From contig JABAKD010000026.1 in assembly GCA_012845835.1 (NCBI GenBank), positions 1,572,546-1,636,545 on the forward strand: a DNA stretch of 64,000 nt, written 5' to 3'. Shown here one piece after another: positions 50,626 to 63,030 of the stretch. Each line of letters starts with the position of its first letter. Position 1 is the stretch's first letter. Source of the DNA: Undaria pinnatifida. Lineage: Eukaryota; Sar; Phaeophyceae; Laminariales; Alariaceae. The notes beneath the pieces are model-generated. The model saw only the letters and a program-made list of their open reading frames with translations. It was not told the origin of the DNA and did no database searches. The translations under genes were made by a program, and so were the position numbers.

Positions 50626-51247
50626 CTGTTATCTCCCCACTGTCGTCGAAGATGTTGTGGTCCTGTAGATGCCGCGTCCACGTCTCATGCTCGTGTTAGT
50701 GGTGCTCACGAAAACATGCCCCAGCGTGTAGTGAGCGATCGCTGAGTGGTGTTCCTTTCCTCTACATCACAACTATGTACTATATAGACTTAATCACAAA
50801 TATATAGACTTAATTACAAATATCTTTGTGTTGAAAGCGCTCGGTTGGTGCATCCATGGCATCTCCGGGGTCGGAGGGTCCAGCTTACTACTTGCGGAAC
50901 GGTCCAGCTTTTCTTTGATTTCTTGCTCCGCCCGCCTATTATTATTATTTTCTTTTATTCTGCTCGTTTTGCCAAATTTTTTCTTATTCTGCTCGTTTTG
51001 CCAGTTTTTTTTTTTTTTATCTGCTCGTTTTGCCAGTTGCTTCTTGACTTTTCAGCTACTTCCTGCAAATTTGGTTTTTCAGCCAAACACGATTTTGAAC
51101 CTTTTCGCGATTTTTTCTTCCTTTGTGTGAGGTAAGTTGAACTTCCTACCATTTCCCGCTAAGTTGCCGCCTGTGCAATACTTGCGGAACGGTTCAGCTT
51201 TAGCTTTTCTTTGATTCGCACCATTTGTTTTGTACTTGACGCTGTTT

Positions 51248-51500
51248 CATCAACTGAGATCTGGGCTTGGCTCATCAGCTCCGCGCCGCCCCGCACCCCA
51301 CCGCAGCGCTTTAAAGCTCGCAGCTACGGGGCGCCGTGCAGTGCCCTACGATGCCCTGTAGCTTACATTAGTTGCGGAACGAAGTTTCATCAGCTGACAT
51401 CTGGGCTTGGCTCATCAGCTCCGCACCGCCCAGCACCCCACCGCAGCGCTATAGCTCGCAGCAACGCGGCGCCGTGCAGTGCCCTGCGATGCCCTGCAGC
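51248..51500. repeat. Tandem duplication, 140-bp period
   Basis: 51248-51363 and 51388-51500 share catctgggcttggctcatc-like, accccaccgcagcgct and gcgccgtgcagtgccct segments. Upstream, a ctgctcgttttgcca motif is repeated three times at 50958-51036. Confidence 0.8.
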
Positions 51501-51652
51501 TCTAGCTTAGCAGAGCGCAGCGCTGTGCTTTGATGTGCTTTGCTGCTTTGCCATGCTGCGTGCTTTGCGGTACTTTTATTAGTTCGTACATGCCAGTAAC
51601 ATTCATTCGCAGCATCATCCCACGTTCCGGTACTACTAATAAGTTTGTAGAT

Positions 51653-51965
51653 ACTACGTTGTTGGATCACAACGCACCCCCAGCTCAGGTCAGCCCAGCT
51701 ATATATAGCTCAGCAGTGCAGCGCGGCATAGGGCGGTGCCGTGTCTTGCCCTTCGTTTTGCGGTGTTGTGTCGGGCGGCGCTGTGCGTTCTTTTGAACAT
51801 ACAGCAGTAGTACCAGGTATATGATACAGGTACCAGGTACCATTTATTATGTACCTGTCGTGTTCTCATCACACGTACTGCCGTTCAGAACGTTACATCA
51901 ACAAGCATCTAGCGCAAGGGCAATTAGCTCTGCACAAGCACCTCTTGGCAACATTTTTTCACCGT
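51653..51965. repeat. Direct repeat, uninterrupted copy
   Basis: Shares tggatcacaa, agctatatatagc, ggtgccgtg, tttgaacata and gggcaattagctctgcacaa with 54415-54990 in the same order. The second copy carries an inserted retroposon. Confidence 0.75.
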
Positions 51966-52144
51966 TCCAGCTTTTCTTTGCTTTCTTCCACACTTTATTG
52001 GTTCTTCCATTTCGTCAATTATTGCATTTTTTTCGTTTTTCAGTTGTTTCTTCGTTCATTTTCTACTATCTCCTTTAAATTTGATTCGTTCGAACTCGCT
52101 TTTCATGTTCTGAAAATTTTATTGACCTTTTTTTATTTTATAAA

Positions 52145-52245
52145 AATATTTCAAGGACGTCGGCCGTGAGTTCGACGAATTTCGGGTCAATACTCATATT
52201 TGCAAGCTGCGTCATTGGTACTTATAATATACTATGTGGGTGGTT
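52145..52245 (-). repeat. MSxD peptide repeat (MSIDPKFVELTADV)
   Basis: The complement has gcagcttgcaaatatgagt; the frame reads MSIDPKFVELTADVLEIFL and then a stop. Confidence 0.75.
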
Positions 52246-52313
52246 TTTTTCATAATGGGAGGGGTCATATTGTTCTGTTAAAAAACAAACACATATACAT
52301 ACTAGTATATAAC

Positions 52314-52390
52314 CGGTCGCCCCGGTGGCGTATCAGGTTATCCTCGAGCCTGGTATAGGTCAGTTTCGTGAGTCCGAGCCCCGCCGAGTG
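52314..52390 (+). repeat. tRNA-derived SINE head
   Basis: GCCCCGGTGGCGTATCAGG fits an A box and GAGTCCGAGCCCC, about 48 bp later, a mutated B box, the usual spacing for a tRNA-derived promoter. The stems do not close, so it is not called a tRNA gene. Confidence 0.4.
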
Positions 52391-52641
52391 CATACTCGTA
52401 TAAATTCGTTGGGACTTTTTTCTTGTGCACAAATTGACTTGCGGAAAGCGCGAGAGCGTGAGTCAGCAACATTCGATGAACAATCGACGAGCAGTGGGAT
52501 TGCTGAACCCTATGCGCGATAAAAATTGAAGGCAAGAACCGGGGAGGAGAAGGGATGACACCTGTGACCACGGCTTGTCCAGAAGCTGGAAAGTGAAAGT
52601 GTGCTAAAAAAAATATATATATACATATTTTATAAAAAACA

Positions 52642-52785
52642 TTTCAAGGACGTCAGCCGTGAGTTCGACGAATTTCAGGTCAATATTCATATTTGCAAGC
52701 TGCGTTGTTGGTACTTGTAATATACTAGACTATCTGAGTGAGTTTTTACTAGGAGGGGTCCTATTTCTTGTTCACTATAATGGTA
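52642..52785 (-). repeat. MSxD peptide repeat (MNIDLKFVELTADV)
   Basis: Same subtype as 43.8 kb, including accattatagtgaacaaga upstream on the complement. The second residue is Asn; the frame reads MNIDLKFVELTADVLEMFF. Confidence 0.75.
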
Positions 52786-52977
52786 AGTGTTGGTATTTTT
52801 ACTTTATTTAGGTGGGGAATTTTGAGCTAGATCCAACATCACATCTATTTCATAAATGTATTACTGTAGTTTCCAGTATACCTCTCTATCATATGTATGC
52901 TGGGCGGTTTATGTTGTTTTTTCTTCCCCCCGGCTTTAATATCGGGAGGAGTACGAATACAGAATATTATTAGTTAT

Positions 52978-53873
52978 TGTTAAGATACGGCCTCGAAAGG
53001 CCTGAGAGTATCCGAATTTGAGATCATTTGGATGGGTTTCGTATGATAAGGTTGGCGGTTTACATTCGGGGAAGTTAGGATTTAGATCGGAGGCACGCGC
53101 CTCCGATCTCAGAAGCTATCCCGGGCTCTGGTGGAAACGAATAAAGCTACATCTCTACGAAGGAACGAAAGTGAGTACTCTCCGAGGACCTGCTCAATTG
53201 GCAGACCTGCAGGGGGCAAAAGCGGGAGGTTTTTCGCATGACTTCTCCCTTGTGTTAGCGCCTGTGTCCCCCTCTATATCGACGAGGGCTCGCCTCGCCA
53301 TAGTACCTTTTCTGTGGTTGGTTTACCGTAGAGCCTTTCCTGCCCCCCCCCGCCACACCGGCGGCATGCGGCAGGTTCTAGAGCCTTTTCTGCCCCCCCG
53401 CCACGCCGGCGGCATGCGGCAGGTTTTTGATGGGTGACTATTGCCTTGCTGTAGGGTCTGCTTTTCTTTCTACTACTTTTCTTCGCGTGTTCCTGGCTCC
53501 ATAGCCAGACGGTTAGAGGTGTGGGAGTGGGTTTTGAGGAGTCGCATCTTCGACTCATGGTCTAGTTCGTAGAACCGGAGTTTCCCCGAATCTCCCATAT
53601 TTCTGCATATGCGACTCATCAGGGTGGGCTAGTGTTAAGATACGGCCTCGAAAGGCCTGAGAGTATCCGAATTTGAGATCATTTGGATGGGTTTCGTATG
53701 ATAAGGTTGGCGGTTTATATTCGAGGAAGTTAGGATTTAGATCGGAGGCACGCGCCTCCGATCTCAGAAGCTATCCCGGGCTCTGGTGGAAACGAATAAA
53801 GCTACATCTCTACGAAGGAACGAAAGTGAGTACTCTCCGAGGACCTGCTCAATTGGCAGACCTGCAGGGGGCA
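52978..53873. mobile_element. TRIM-like element with 241-bp terminal direct repeats
   Basis: 52978-53218 and 53633-53873 are nearly identical direct repeats, each starting TGTTAAGATACGG and ending GGGGGCA (TG...CA). Each contains AATAAA and a perfect 26-bp palindrome (agatcggaggc, 4-bp loop, complement; 53084-53109 in copy 1). The 414-bp interior codes for nothing recognisable, holds a duplicated CGGCGGCATGCGGCAGG block (53331-53430) and ends in purine-rich AGGGTGGGCTAG before the right repeat. No TSD (gttat against ctctg) and no clear primer site, so TRIM is a tentative label. Confidence 0.55.
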
Positions 53874-54334
53874 CTCTGTGTCCCCCACCTATTAATTTCA
53901 CATTATCTTATATACTACTCTTAATATAGCATTCGACAATGAAAGTCCAACCTTTTTGTTATTTGTTTACTCTTTTTTTCCAAGATTTGTTTTTGGGAGT
54001 TGAACTTGCAACTTTGCTTTTTTGGGAGTTGAACTTGAATTTTAATGGACGTCCATTCGAGGGAGTTGAACTTTCATTTTAATAGACGTCCATGCGAGCT
54101 TTTTTGTAATGCGCCCAAGAGCACACAACACAAGACAACAGGAGCAAGCTGAAGCTGTGGGCCAATTATGACAATTATTTATTTTTTTCGTTTTTCAGTT
54201 GTAGCCACAATATGTCACAGCAGCAGCAGTGGTGTATCTACCAGTACTATTTTTTTACCGATACTTGTATGTATATCAAGTTTTTTACGACTACTATTTT
54301 TTTTATGAGGATAAATTTTTTTCCCCGATGACAC

Positions 54335-54412
54335 TGGGATTCGAACCAACGAGAAGACCTTAAGGCTTATAGCACATACCGGCACTACTACACCAGGCTT
54401 GTACACACCATC
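54335..54412 (-). repeat. tRNA-like retroposon fragment
   Basis: On the minus strand GGTTCGAATCCCAG is a perfect B box and GTGTAGTAGTGCCGG an A-box-like sequence about 40 bp upstream. Stem pairing is incomplete, so a functional tRNA is not supported. Confidence 0.4.
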
Positions 54413-54414
54413 AG

Positions 54415-54621
54415 GTACTACGCTGATGGATCACAATGCACGCCCAGCTCAGATCAGTCCGGCTATATATAGCCTAGCAGCGTAGCGTAGCGCCGTGCGG
54501 AGCCGTGCGGAGCCGTACGGTGCGGTGCCGTGCCCTTCGCTGCGGTGCTGTGTAGTGCTGCGCTGCATGCTCTTTCGAACATAGAGCAGCACCGGGTATA
54601 ATACGTGTTGTTGTGTACTAC

Positions 54622-54654
<33 letters not shown>

Positions 54655-54990
54655 ATCCTCCGGCGGATGGGGAAAAATAAAGCTTTAGCTCACCACACTT
54701 CCGCGTATTTTCATACGCGTCGTGTGTCGATTTAACTCAGTTGCTTTCGCAGCCCAACGCTAGCTGGCGCACCCTTCGAGTCCCATTGTAGGTATAGCGT
54801 AAGCTGTTTACTTTTTTTTCCTTTTTCTACATGTATTTGATCTTTATTTTCACGGCCCCCTGTTTTTTTCCCCCACGCAAATTACCCCCGTACTGCCGAT
54901 CAGAACGTAACACCGGTAACAAAAGCACACAGCACAGCTGAGCACAACAGGGCAATTTGCTCTGCACAAGCAGCTCCATCAAATCGCTGT
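54415..54990. repeat. Direct repeat, copy interrupted by a retroposon
   Basis: Second copy of 51653-51965; homology resumes at ctgccgatcagaacgt (54894) after about 270 bp that are absent from the first copy. Confidence 0.7.
54625..54810 (-). mobile_element. SINE-like retroposon, copy 2, with poly(A) and TSD
   Basis: The same ~155-bp body as 3670-3842, here with a 28-base T run on the plus strand (poly(A) on the minus). The flanks share tttac (54617-54621 and 54811-54815, both followed by a T-run), a short target-site duplication. Comparison with the uninterrupted repeat at 51.7 kb confirms an insertion. Confidence 0.7.
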
Positions 54991-55568
54991 TTGCACCAAA
55001 TCATGGGCCTCTTTCTTTCTGGTACACAAACGAAAGTGTATGGAGCTTAAGCTTTTTTTACCTGGATCCCCAGGAGGATCTAAAAAAAAAAAAAAAAAAC
55101 TTTCTTTCTGCCCCCTTTACATGTTTTTTGTTGCATTCTTCCTTGCCTTGCAGGAGCGTAGCGGGCGGCGTCAGCCGCCCGCGGAGCGGAGCCCTTGTCG
55201 TAGTATATACTACATATACTACTATTGCAGCTACAGTAGTATTATTAATAATAGCTGTATGTGTCACGTTGAGCACGAGAACGCATGCATGGTAGCAATA
55301 GTACAAGAACCGCCAACGCAGTACGAAGCTAGGAGTTTGACCAGTTGACAGCGTCTGTCACGCTCCTCATTCCCACCCTTCTTGTGTTAGTACGTGGATA
55401 TATCATAATAGTGCCACCGTCATCAACAGCCGTGCCGCGAGAAAGGCCAGAACAAGATCATCCATCAACCACATGCACCAGTATGCATGGTTCCAGTTAT
55501 GGCTAACTGGTACATACATAGTATACAGCGTATTAATAGTAGTAAGTGTTCGACGTTTGAGAACGCAC

Positions 55569-55894
55569 CTGCCTCGGCAGTACAGACCCGCGTTGACGTT
55601 GCTAGTTCCGCCACCTCCTTGACCGCGAAAAGCGTGCAAGCGTCGACCGCCGAGGCCAACCTGGGGCTCAGTGAAAAACACCTCAGCGACACCATTTCCG
55701 CTAAAAGCTCCCGCCATACACTGAGAGGGCCTGTACACCAATTTACTGAGCTTGCCGTCATCGGTTGTCCCCTTCTCGACGAGTAAGACCTTGAGGCCCT
55801 GACGCACGAGCCGAGAGGCTAGGACGCAGCCGCTCGACCCTGCACCGACGATGAGAAAATCGCAATCCACGATCTCGACCTCGCTCTCGGGCAT
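55569..55894 (-). CDS. GMC oxidoreductase, exon 1
   Basis: 326 nt from ATG (55894-55892) to a GTGCGT donor at 55568. It encodes the FAD-binding N-terminus: DCDFLIVGAGSSGCVLASR, the dinucleotide fold, then GLGGRRLHAFRGQGGGGTSN with NAGLYCRG, the first GMC signature. The exon leaves two bases of a codon; exon 2 at 37788 begins with the missing base, and the combined length is divisible by three. This supports one gene despite a 17.8-kb gap. The alternative, that this is a stray exon-1 copy, cannot be ruled out without transcripts. The homologous exon in copy 1 (24574) has the same donor. Confidence 0.75.
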
Positions 55895-55999
55895 GTTTGC
55901 TTGTCACGTTCGTGTGTTCTTTTCGTAGCATGTACCACCGTAGTTCGAGTACCTCGTGAACGTCACAGTCTATCAAAAAGTGCGTTCTGCGTACCAAGC

Positions 56000-58900
56000 C
56001 AAAAAAACAGAGCACGAGGACGGCGACGGCGGCGAGGGCTACGAACTAGTAAGCACCCGTACGTGTATGGCACGCAGGTACGCGTGTACAGAGTAATACT
56101 CTACGATGCACAGACAAAAGTGCAGGTAAGGGGCAATTTTGGTCACTGAAATTCTAAAAATTCCCGTTTTTCAAGTAAAAAATGTGATATAATCAGTCTA
56201 CAATTTCTCCAGCGATTATTCTTCGTAATCGCTGAGAAGGTTTAGAAAAATCTCAAAAGTAAATCACAGCAGACAGCGCATGATGTATGATACACGGCCG
56301 AAAATACCTCTCACACACTGCCATACTGCCACCGCACTTCGTGTGCTCGTGTCCCGTGTGGGCCGAAGTTGTGTACTATTTGCGTCTGGGCCTGTCTAGA
56401 CCTGTAGTATACCTGTGAGCGTTGTGTTGCTGTTGCATACGCGGGTGTACCCTGTGAACAATGGAAGTAGTATGCGCTGCTGTACTCGCACTATACTCCT
56501 ACCTGTAGGTAGGTAGCATGCTGTGTATGCGCCGCCCGACAGCGTCGTACGATACTATACATACAGCAGTACAGCAGTAGTAGCTGCACTGCGACGCTCT
56601 ACTCTCTACTGCTGTACTCGTGAATACGTCCATCTGTACCTTGCGCACGGACGTGTACCGCTGTCAAAGACTGTCGTCCATTATTACCTTATTTTTTTGG
56701 TTTACAACTACCACGTATAGTAGTAAGAAGTACGTATAATCTAGCATACTCGTACCGTAGTTAAGAAGCGTGATAGTTTGCAGTGCGCGTGGTGCGCGTG
56801 GTTGAGTCAACTCGAAGCAGCTTGTAAGGGATTACCAGTCTCATGGATTGGCGTGTGCCTATCCGCTTCAGTAGGCCTTGGGCTCATGGGAATCGGTGCT
56901 CTATAGACTATAGGTCCAGCACTGCTGCAAAGTATTAATCTATATTTCTGCTCACGAGCAAACGCCCACACACAGGCACAGAGCGAAAGCAACTATAAAA
57001 TTGAAGCATCAGGTACCCGGCCATGAAGAGGCATGCACCCGGCTATGTAGAGGCGTTTCAGCCACAGGCATAAGCGACCTCGGTCGCTGCGCTTCCTCGG
57101 CAATCTCACCACAGTACATCATCATTGGCATGTTTGCCGTCCGACAAAATATATGCAGATAGAACAAAAGTGACAAGGAAAACAAGTCGTGTTAATATCC
57201 CCTTCGGGATCGAATCAATCGAACCCAGACGCGAAAAGTGCGGTTTGATCAACCTTGTACGAAGAGCGTGCCACAACCAAAGTATTGCCATGCTCCGCGC
57301 GTGTCGTAAATCTCTTTCCGTGGCACTTCGAACACGCCCTCTACCCCAGCCGCCCGGGCTTCTTCGAGTGGTCGATGCTGTAACCGTCATATCTTCAACA
57401 CTTTCCCCTCTTGATTGCCAAGAGCGTTAATTCTACTCTGGGCCTCTCGTAACAAGCTGTTGCACATACTGAAGCTCAACATTAGAGCGCATACACACAT
57501 ACGTCTGTACAACACCAGACAGCTAAATCCCAGGTACCATATTGTAGGTAGTGGTACAAATCATCACAAGGAAGCACCATGGAACAACGAATAAAACTGC
57601 AACACTGCCTACCCGACAAAAATATACACGAGCAACCAATAAAAACACACACAAAATGAGAGGAGCCATGCCGCGTCCCTCCCTAAAAAATCACAACAAC
57701 GCTAGAATGCAATGCGACATGCTCGTTGAATACATACATCCACGTTGAAAAAAGTACAGTCACGAAATGAGTGGAACCGTGACGCGTCCCCCCCCATGCA
57801 CCACAACAACAAGAAGCTGGAATGCGATGCAACACGCATGCTCGTCGGTTATTTAGATGCACTGTACTGCCGAAACTTGCAAGTATTCCTCAAAGTACGC
57901 CTGCCCAGCAGTCAAACAGCCAGCAATCAGCCCACAGCGCCTGCAAGGTTCACACGGACCTAAATCTCCCTGATAACTATTTCCCCCTCACCACCCCCAG
58001 ACCTAAAATCCTCTATTAATAGGCGATTATCACCATTACTACCTCAACTTCCATTACCATCCGCTTCGTGGGCTAGGGGCAGGGTGGATGATAGATGCGC
58101 TGCACTCGGCCCCGCCCCCTCCCCTGCCCCCGCCTTGAATTCCGCCATGCCACTCTCTTGCAGGGTTTAAGTTGGCTGGAAAAATGCCATCTCTACCAAC
58201 GCAGCCCTCCCCCCCCCCCGCGCGCTCCCATTCCAGCTCCCGCCGCGGCTCCCGCCCACGGTTCCCCCTCCATCTCACCCCCAGCTCACCCCCAGCCTCC
58301 GCTCGAGCCCACACTGCCGCTTCTTCCACATTTCTTCCAGCAACACGGAACGACCTGTCCACCTTAAGAAAACTGCTAGAATCCCGCGACAGCAACTCCC
58401 AAAGCATGTTGTCCGTTTCCTGTACAGCGAGCACAAACGACAAGATCAGGTCCACACGACGCGGTTGCACGATCAAGCCCACAGACGCGGTTGTTCACTC
58501 TGTGCCGACGTCGATGACTTATTGTGGAGATGGCAAAGGTCAAAAGCAAAAAACAAGCAGCGGCAAACAAAATAGCCATACACCCGGCATGCACACTGGA
58601 AGCCAACTTTTACAGCACTGCCGGTCAACGTTCACCCTGTTACTTGGCATATAGCCGTGATCGGCCTTGTAGACGATATTTGATAAGGCGATGGAAGGTT
58701 TATATATCAGGATCCCACCGTTAAACTTCCACGTTGGTCACCCAGCCTACTTCGGCGTCTGCTGGCCCGCTCTACGAATAAAAAAACGTATCTCCTCAAT
58801 TATCTGAGAAAATTTGAGGGCTATTGCAGCAACAGGACGTGTTTCTTTGATGAAAACGCGCAGTTCTCTGAAGGGGGAAATAGAGCGGGTTCGAACCGGG

Positions 58901-60780
58901 AAGGAGAAAAAAAGAGCAAATCCTCAATATTCACCTCCTCCGAGACAACCTTGGTCGCAATATAAAAAAATGACGCAACACTCTTTGAGATTGAAACAAC
59001 TTCCACCAAGGGCACGATTTGCAAGCTCGACATTGAAACGTGGGCTAAAAGGTTGCGTTATAACCGCACCTGTGTGTCACCCTCCGTATAGCTCTTACCC
59101 GGTGCATGAGCCCCTTCGACGCCGTGCTTTGCTTGAATAAGTGGAAGGGGAGAGATTGGCCACGATCGCCTTCAGCAGCAACTCCACGTACCGTAGCTGG
59201 GTGAAGGTGTTGTGTTACGTGTTGTCGACACTGAATAGTAACTGTCATGCTTCGAAATCAACGCAAACGGGGGGCATGATGAGCACGACTATTTGCACGC
59301 GATCTGGCAACCTTCTCCCGTAGGGCGTTGTCATGCAAAAGCTTCACCATCGCACCTCACAAATCGTTACGCATACCACCATGGTCACAGATATCAGATA
59401 TTTGGCGTCGAGACTGAACGCCTTTTTTAATATCTTTAAGAGCGGTTTCTTATCTTCATTGGCTCTCTACAACCTCTGGCAACGCTGCCGGTGCGCGTCG
59501 TGAAGCTTAACTTTCATTTTTACCCAACAACGAACAGCACGATCACATGCGTCAGTTCTTTGGCGTCGGGGCTCAATCCCTTAATGTTTGTGCACACACC
59601 ATCTGTAATATCATAAAGAGCACTTTCTTGTTTTTACGGGCTCTCTGCAAACCAGTGCACTTTTAAAAGGCAGCTGCTTGTTCTCTAGGCTCTCATCATT
59701 CGCTGCATTTGCCAAAAGGGCAGATTCTCATCTCGTTCCTCAAAACTCGTTGCCCGCTGTTCTCTCCATGCTCCTTGAGACTTATCTCTTGATGACGTCT
59801 ATCGATGCTGTTTGTTTCTTTCTATTTCCAATATTTTCGTTGTTGGCCAGCATGAACTGTGTTTCTTACATTGAGTTTCTTTCATGCCGCAAATAACTGA
59901 GCCTCGATTTTTTAACGCCACGACCCAAGCGAGTACAGTCGACCCCGCTTTAAAGACACACAACGTTGTTTTTTCGAGTGTCTTTAACGCGGGGAAGTGT
60001 CTTTGAGATTCCTGGGCCACTAACTCACCGTCCCCGGGGCCAACGTAGGCGTAGCATATGTCAAAAGGCGCGCATTCGCAGCAGGAATGCGACCACGAAA
60101 CGGTGTTGTTTGAAACCTACGACACAAGGTGATTTGAAGGCCGCAACTACTGCTGCTGTGCTCCAATACGTGCATATCATCGTTTGAATTTCCCTCTCCC
60201 ACCGAAACGCGGGAAGGGGTACAGCACGACCCACATAGTGTAATGTGTACGGTAGTGCGCTGGTGTTGTTGTAGGTTTGTATTATTGTTGAGGCGTTGTC
60301 CTCACGGTGAACATCACATCCGTTTTTGGAACTCTGATACGATACAGGCACAGGCCACCTGCCAAATGGAGACCAAACAAAACCACCCACACTGGGGACG
60401 ACACGATTTAGTCAAATGTCGGTAACGTAGACAACACCTGACCTAAACATCGGGAAAGTACACCAAAAAAGAGGACACCGCTCCTTCCCAAAGGTAAAAA
60501 CGAGGCAAACACAAAACAAATTATGCCACGTTACTAGCTAAACGAGATTTCACCCAAGACAAACAAAAAAACACCAAACAACGAACGCGGGCATCCAAAG
60601 TGCAGTTGTCCACAAAAAACACTACGCCGCCCACATGTCCCGAAGAGCCGTCTGCACCTTGCCCCCCTCCTTCGCTCTTCGCTTGACTTGAGTTTCATGA
60701 GTGAACGAATGCACAGTCTTGGAAAGAAGGTACGCCGTTTCGCTGTACTCGCCGTCTCTTCCGTTCGCGTACCTAAAGCT
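56000..60780. other. No recognisable gene
   Basis: Short frames on both strands without motifs. A C-rich stretch at 58110-58330 gives proline/glycine-rich shadow frames. A weak exon-like block on the minus strand (58416-58362, between CTGTACAG and AAGGTGGAC) has no recognised homology. Confidence 0.4.
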
Positions 60781-60789
60781 TACCATCAT

Positions 60790-60935
60790 AGTGGACAAAA
60801 AATAGGACCCCTCCCAATAAAAACTCACCCATATAGTATATTACAAGTACCAACAACGCAGCTTGCAAAGATGAGTATTGACCTGGAATTCGTCGAACTC
60901 ACGGCTGACGTCCTTCAAATATTTTGTATAAAATA
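60790..60935 (+). repeat. MSxD peptide repeat (MSIDLEFVELTADV), tandem unit 1
   Basis: accatcatagtggacaaaa, then ctcccaataaaaactcaccc, the ATG at 60870, and MSIDLEFVELTADVLQIFCIK followed by a stop. Confidence 0.8.
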
Positions 60936-61068
60936 GGACCTCTCCCAATAAAAACTCACCCATTTAGACTAGTATATTACAAGTACCAACAACGCAGCTT
61001 GCAAAGATGAGTGTTGAACTGAAATTCGTCGAACTCACGGCTGACGTCCTTCAAATATTTTTTATAAA
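60936..61068 (+). repeat. MSxD peptide repeat (MSVELKFVELTADV), tandem unit 2
   Basis: Directly follows unit 1 with about 137-bp spacing. The ATG at 61007 opens MSVELKFVELTADVLQIFF and the frame continues to 61195. Confidence 0.8.
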
Positions 61069-61195
61069 ACAGGAGCGGACATCCTCGAGACGAGAGCGAA
61101 CCTCGGCCTCTGAAATCGTCGATTTCAAGCACGACTCTTGCCTAATTTTTCACATCTGCGGGGCACCATGCTTCTGGTATTTTTGGTGTCCTTAA

Positions 61196-61982
61196 GGCCA
61201 TTTCTTATGCAGTCGGATTTGTCAGTCGAAAACGGCCTTTTTCGACTGAAGCCCAAATCGGGCTTTCTTACGCAGTCGAAAAAAGGGCTTTTTCGACTCA
61301 ACTTTTTTCGACTGAGAATTCCGACTGGCGGATCCAGTCGAAAAACTCGACTTCTCCGACTGGATTCTCCAGTCGAAAAACTCAGTCGAAAAAGTTTTAC
61401 ACGTGTTTTTTTAACCGATCGCATCGCTCATCCCACCACCAAACACACACCCACACGGCCACACGGCCACACACCCACACCAAGTACCACACTGCAGTAT
61501 CATACAATGCGCTGACGCTGGCTTGGCTATCCCAGCTGTTGCTTCTCGCAGCAAGTCAGCGTGGCGTATTCCTAGTTTTGCTCGCCAGCAGCGTGTATCA
61601 CACGACGGCAGCAGCGCGCGGTCTCGATCCCTTGCTGCCAACAACGGCTGCGCCTGCTGTAGCTTTGGCGGCTCTCGGCTGAGTGCAACTCCACGAACGT
61701 AGCTTTGGCGGCTTTCGGCTAAGCCCAAAGCCACCAACTCGCTGGGACGAGGGTTCGCCGAGCCGTTGCTCGCGGAGAAAGCGCGAACCACAGAGCTGCC
61801 AACCGATTTCGACTGCTGTACAGCAGTACTCCCCCACACCAACCGCCTCTAGGAAGAGCACAAAAACTATAAAATCGACTCGACTGACGATAAGAAGAAG
61901 GACCAGAAGAATCCAGTCGAAAAAAAGTCCAGTCGAAAAGGGCCGTTTTGGACTGGCGGAACCGAATGCATAAGAAATGGCC
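61196..61982 (-). mobile_element. MITE-like DNA transposon, copy 2 (787 bp)
   Basis: Inverted relative to the copy at 46530; similar over the full length. Ends GGCCATTTCTTATGCAGTCG and AAGAAATGGCC, flanked by TAA on both sides (61193-61195, 61983-61985). One internal CACACGGCCACACGGCC minisatellite is shared with copy 1. Confidence 0.88.
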
Positions 61983-62927
61983 TAAAGCGGGAAGTTGACT
62001 CAAGAAGAGTGGGGACGACTGATACAACCACAACAAAGAAAATGCTCTGATTCAGCGAATCGCTCGAGGAGTACCTGGTATACCATAACAGCCTCTATAT
62101 TACGAGCAATACAGCGGCGGGAGTCCACAGCTAGGGCTAGCCAGGCGGGCTTGCCGTACTCGATCTACCACTACTGCTGCTGCTGCTTTCTCTGCTACAG
62201 CTGAAACTTCTGTGGGCACGACATGTGTTCGTACTCGTAGAAGATTAGCGTACTCGTAGATTAGCGCGCAGGCTGTTCGTGTGTGTGCTGATGCTGCTGT
62301 GTTAACTCACATAATGTGCACAAGGGTAACAATGCCATACCTCCTGTGTAGCGTTTACAAAGTTGGAACCGAACATTGGCCAGGTATAGACGTCATTGCA
62401 AGCTTGTACCCGGTATCCAAGATTGGGCTGGTGGGCTTGTTTCACTTGCCTGCTGGAAGCGCTCCAGGCTCCATGAAGGCCAACTTCTCGAAGACATCGT
62501 AGTATTATAGGTGATCGCCCTGACTATTTTTGCAGTTGAGCTCCATCCATCATGTATTGTATGTCCCAGTTCCCCATTTAGAGAATGGCTGACTTGGGCT
62601 GCAGCGCTGCAATCGCCGTAGGACAGGCCATATATGATCTGAACTTCCAACACGGGTTGGCGGCCAGGCCTAACAGGCCGGCTCAGGCGCGGCCATCCCA
62701 GATCCCCGTTAGATCATGCCGCATTGCCTCTCACGACGTGTTACCCCTTTCGACTCGGGGCTTTAATTATGTGCAATCGTGCAATCGCAGGCAATCGCAA
62801 GAGACGAAATTATCAAATTATCATCGAACTCCCACGGGACTGTCAGCTTGTTTCGGACAGCAGACAGCAGACAGCAGATGGCAGCGCACAAAAGCCAGTC
62901 ACCGAAGCGTGCTGGGTGCAGCAGAGC

Positions 62928-63030
62928 ATGGATGAGTTTACGAGAAAGCACGCTGCACAGCTCGTGTCTGCTGGCATCCCGGAGGAGCTTCATGGGGAGC
63001 TCCGCCGGAAGCTTGAGGATGAGGTTGGAT
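62928..63030 (+). CDS. Possible first exon of a TTLL12-like gene
   Basis: The ATG at 62928-62930 opens about 33 residues (MDEFTRKHAAQLVSAGIPEE, then a charged helix ending KLEDE) that resemble from memory the extreme N-terminus of TTLL12, a tubulin-tyrosine-ligase-like protein. A possible donor GTTGGA follows GAG at about 63026. The rest of the frame (to 63116) looks like intron. No second exon was recognised before the window ends, so the gene would continue beyond 64000. Confidence 0.4.

Noticed and set aside
53331-53430. CRISPR-like repeat
   Set aside because: Just two copies of a GC-rich block without spacer structure in a eukaryotic context.
54335-54412. tRNA gene
   Set aside because: Perfect B box but the anticodon and T stems do not pair; treated as a tRNA-derived retroposon.
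58054-58482. 142-codon minus-strand frame as a host gene
   Set aside because: Mostly Gly/Arg-rich complement of a C-rich tract; only one weak exon-like piece and no homology.
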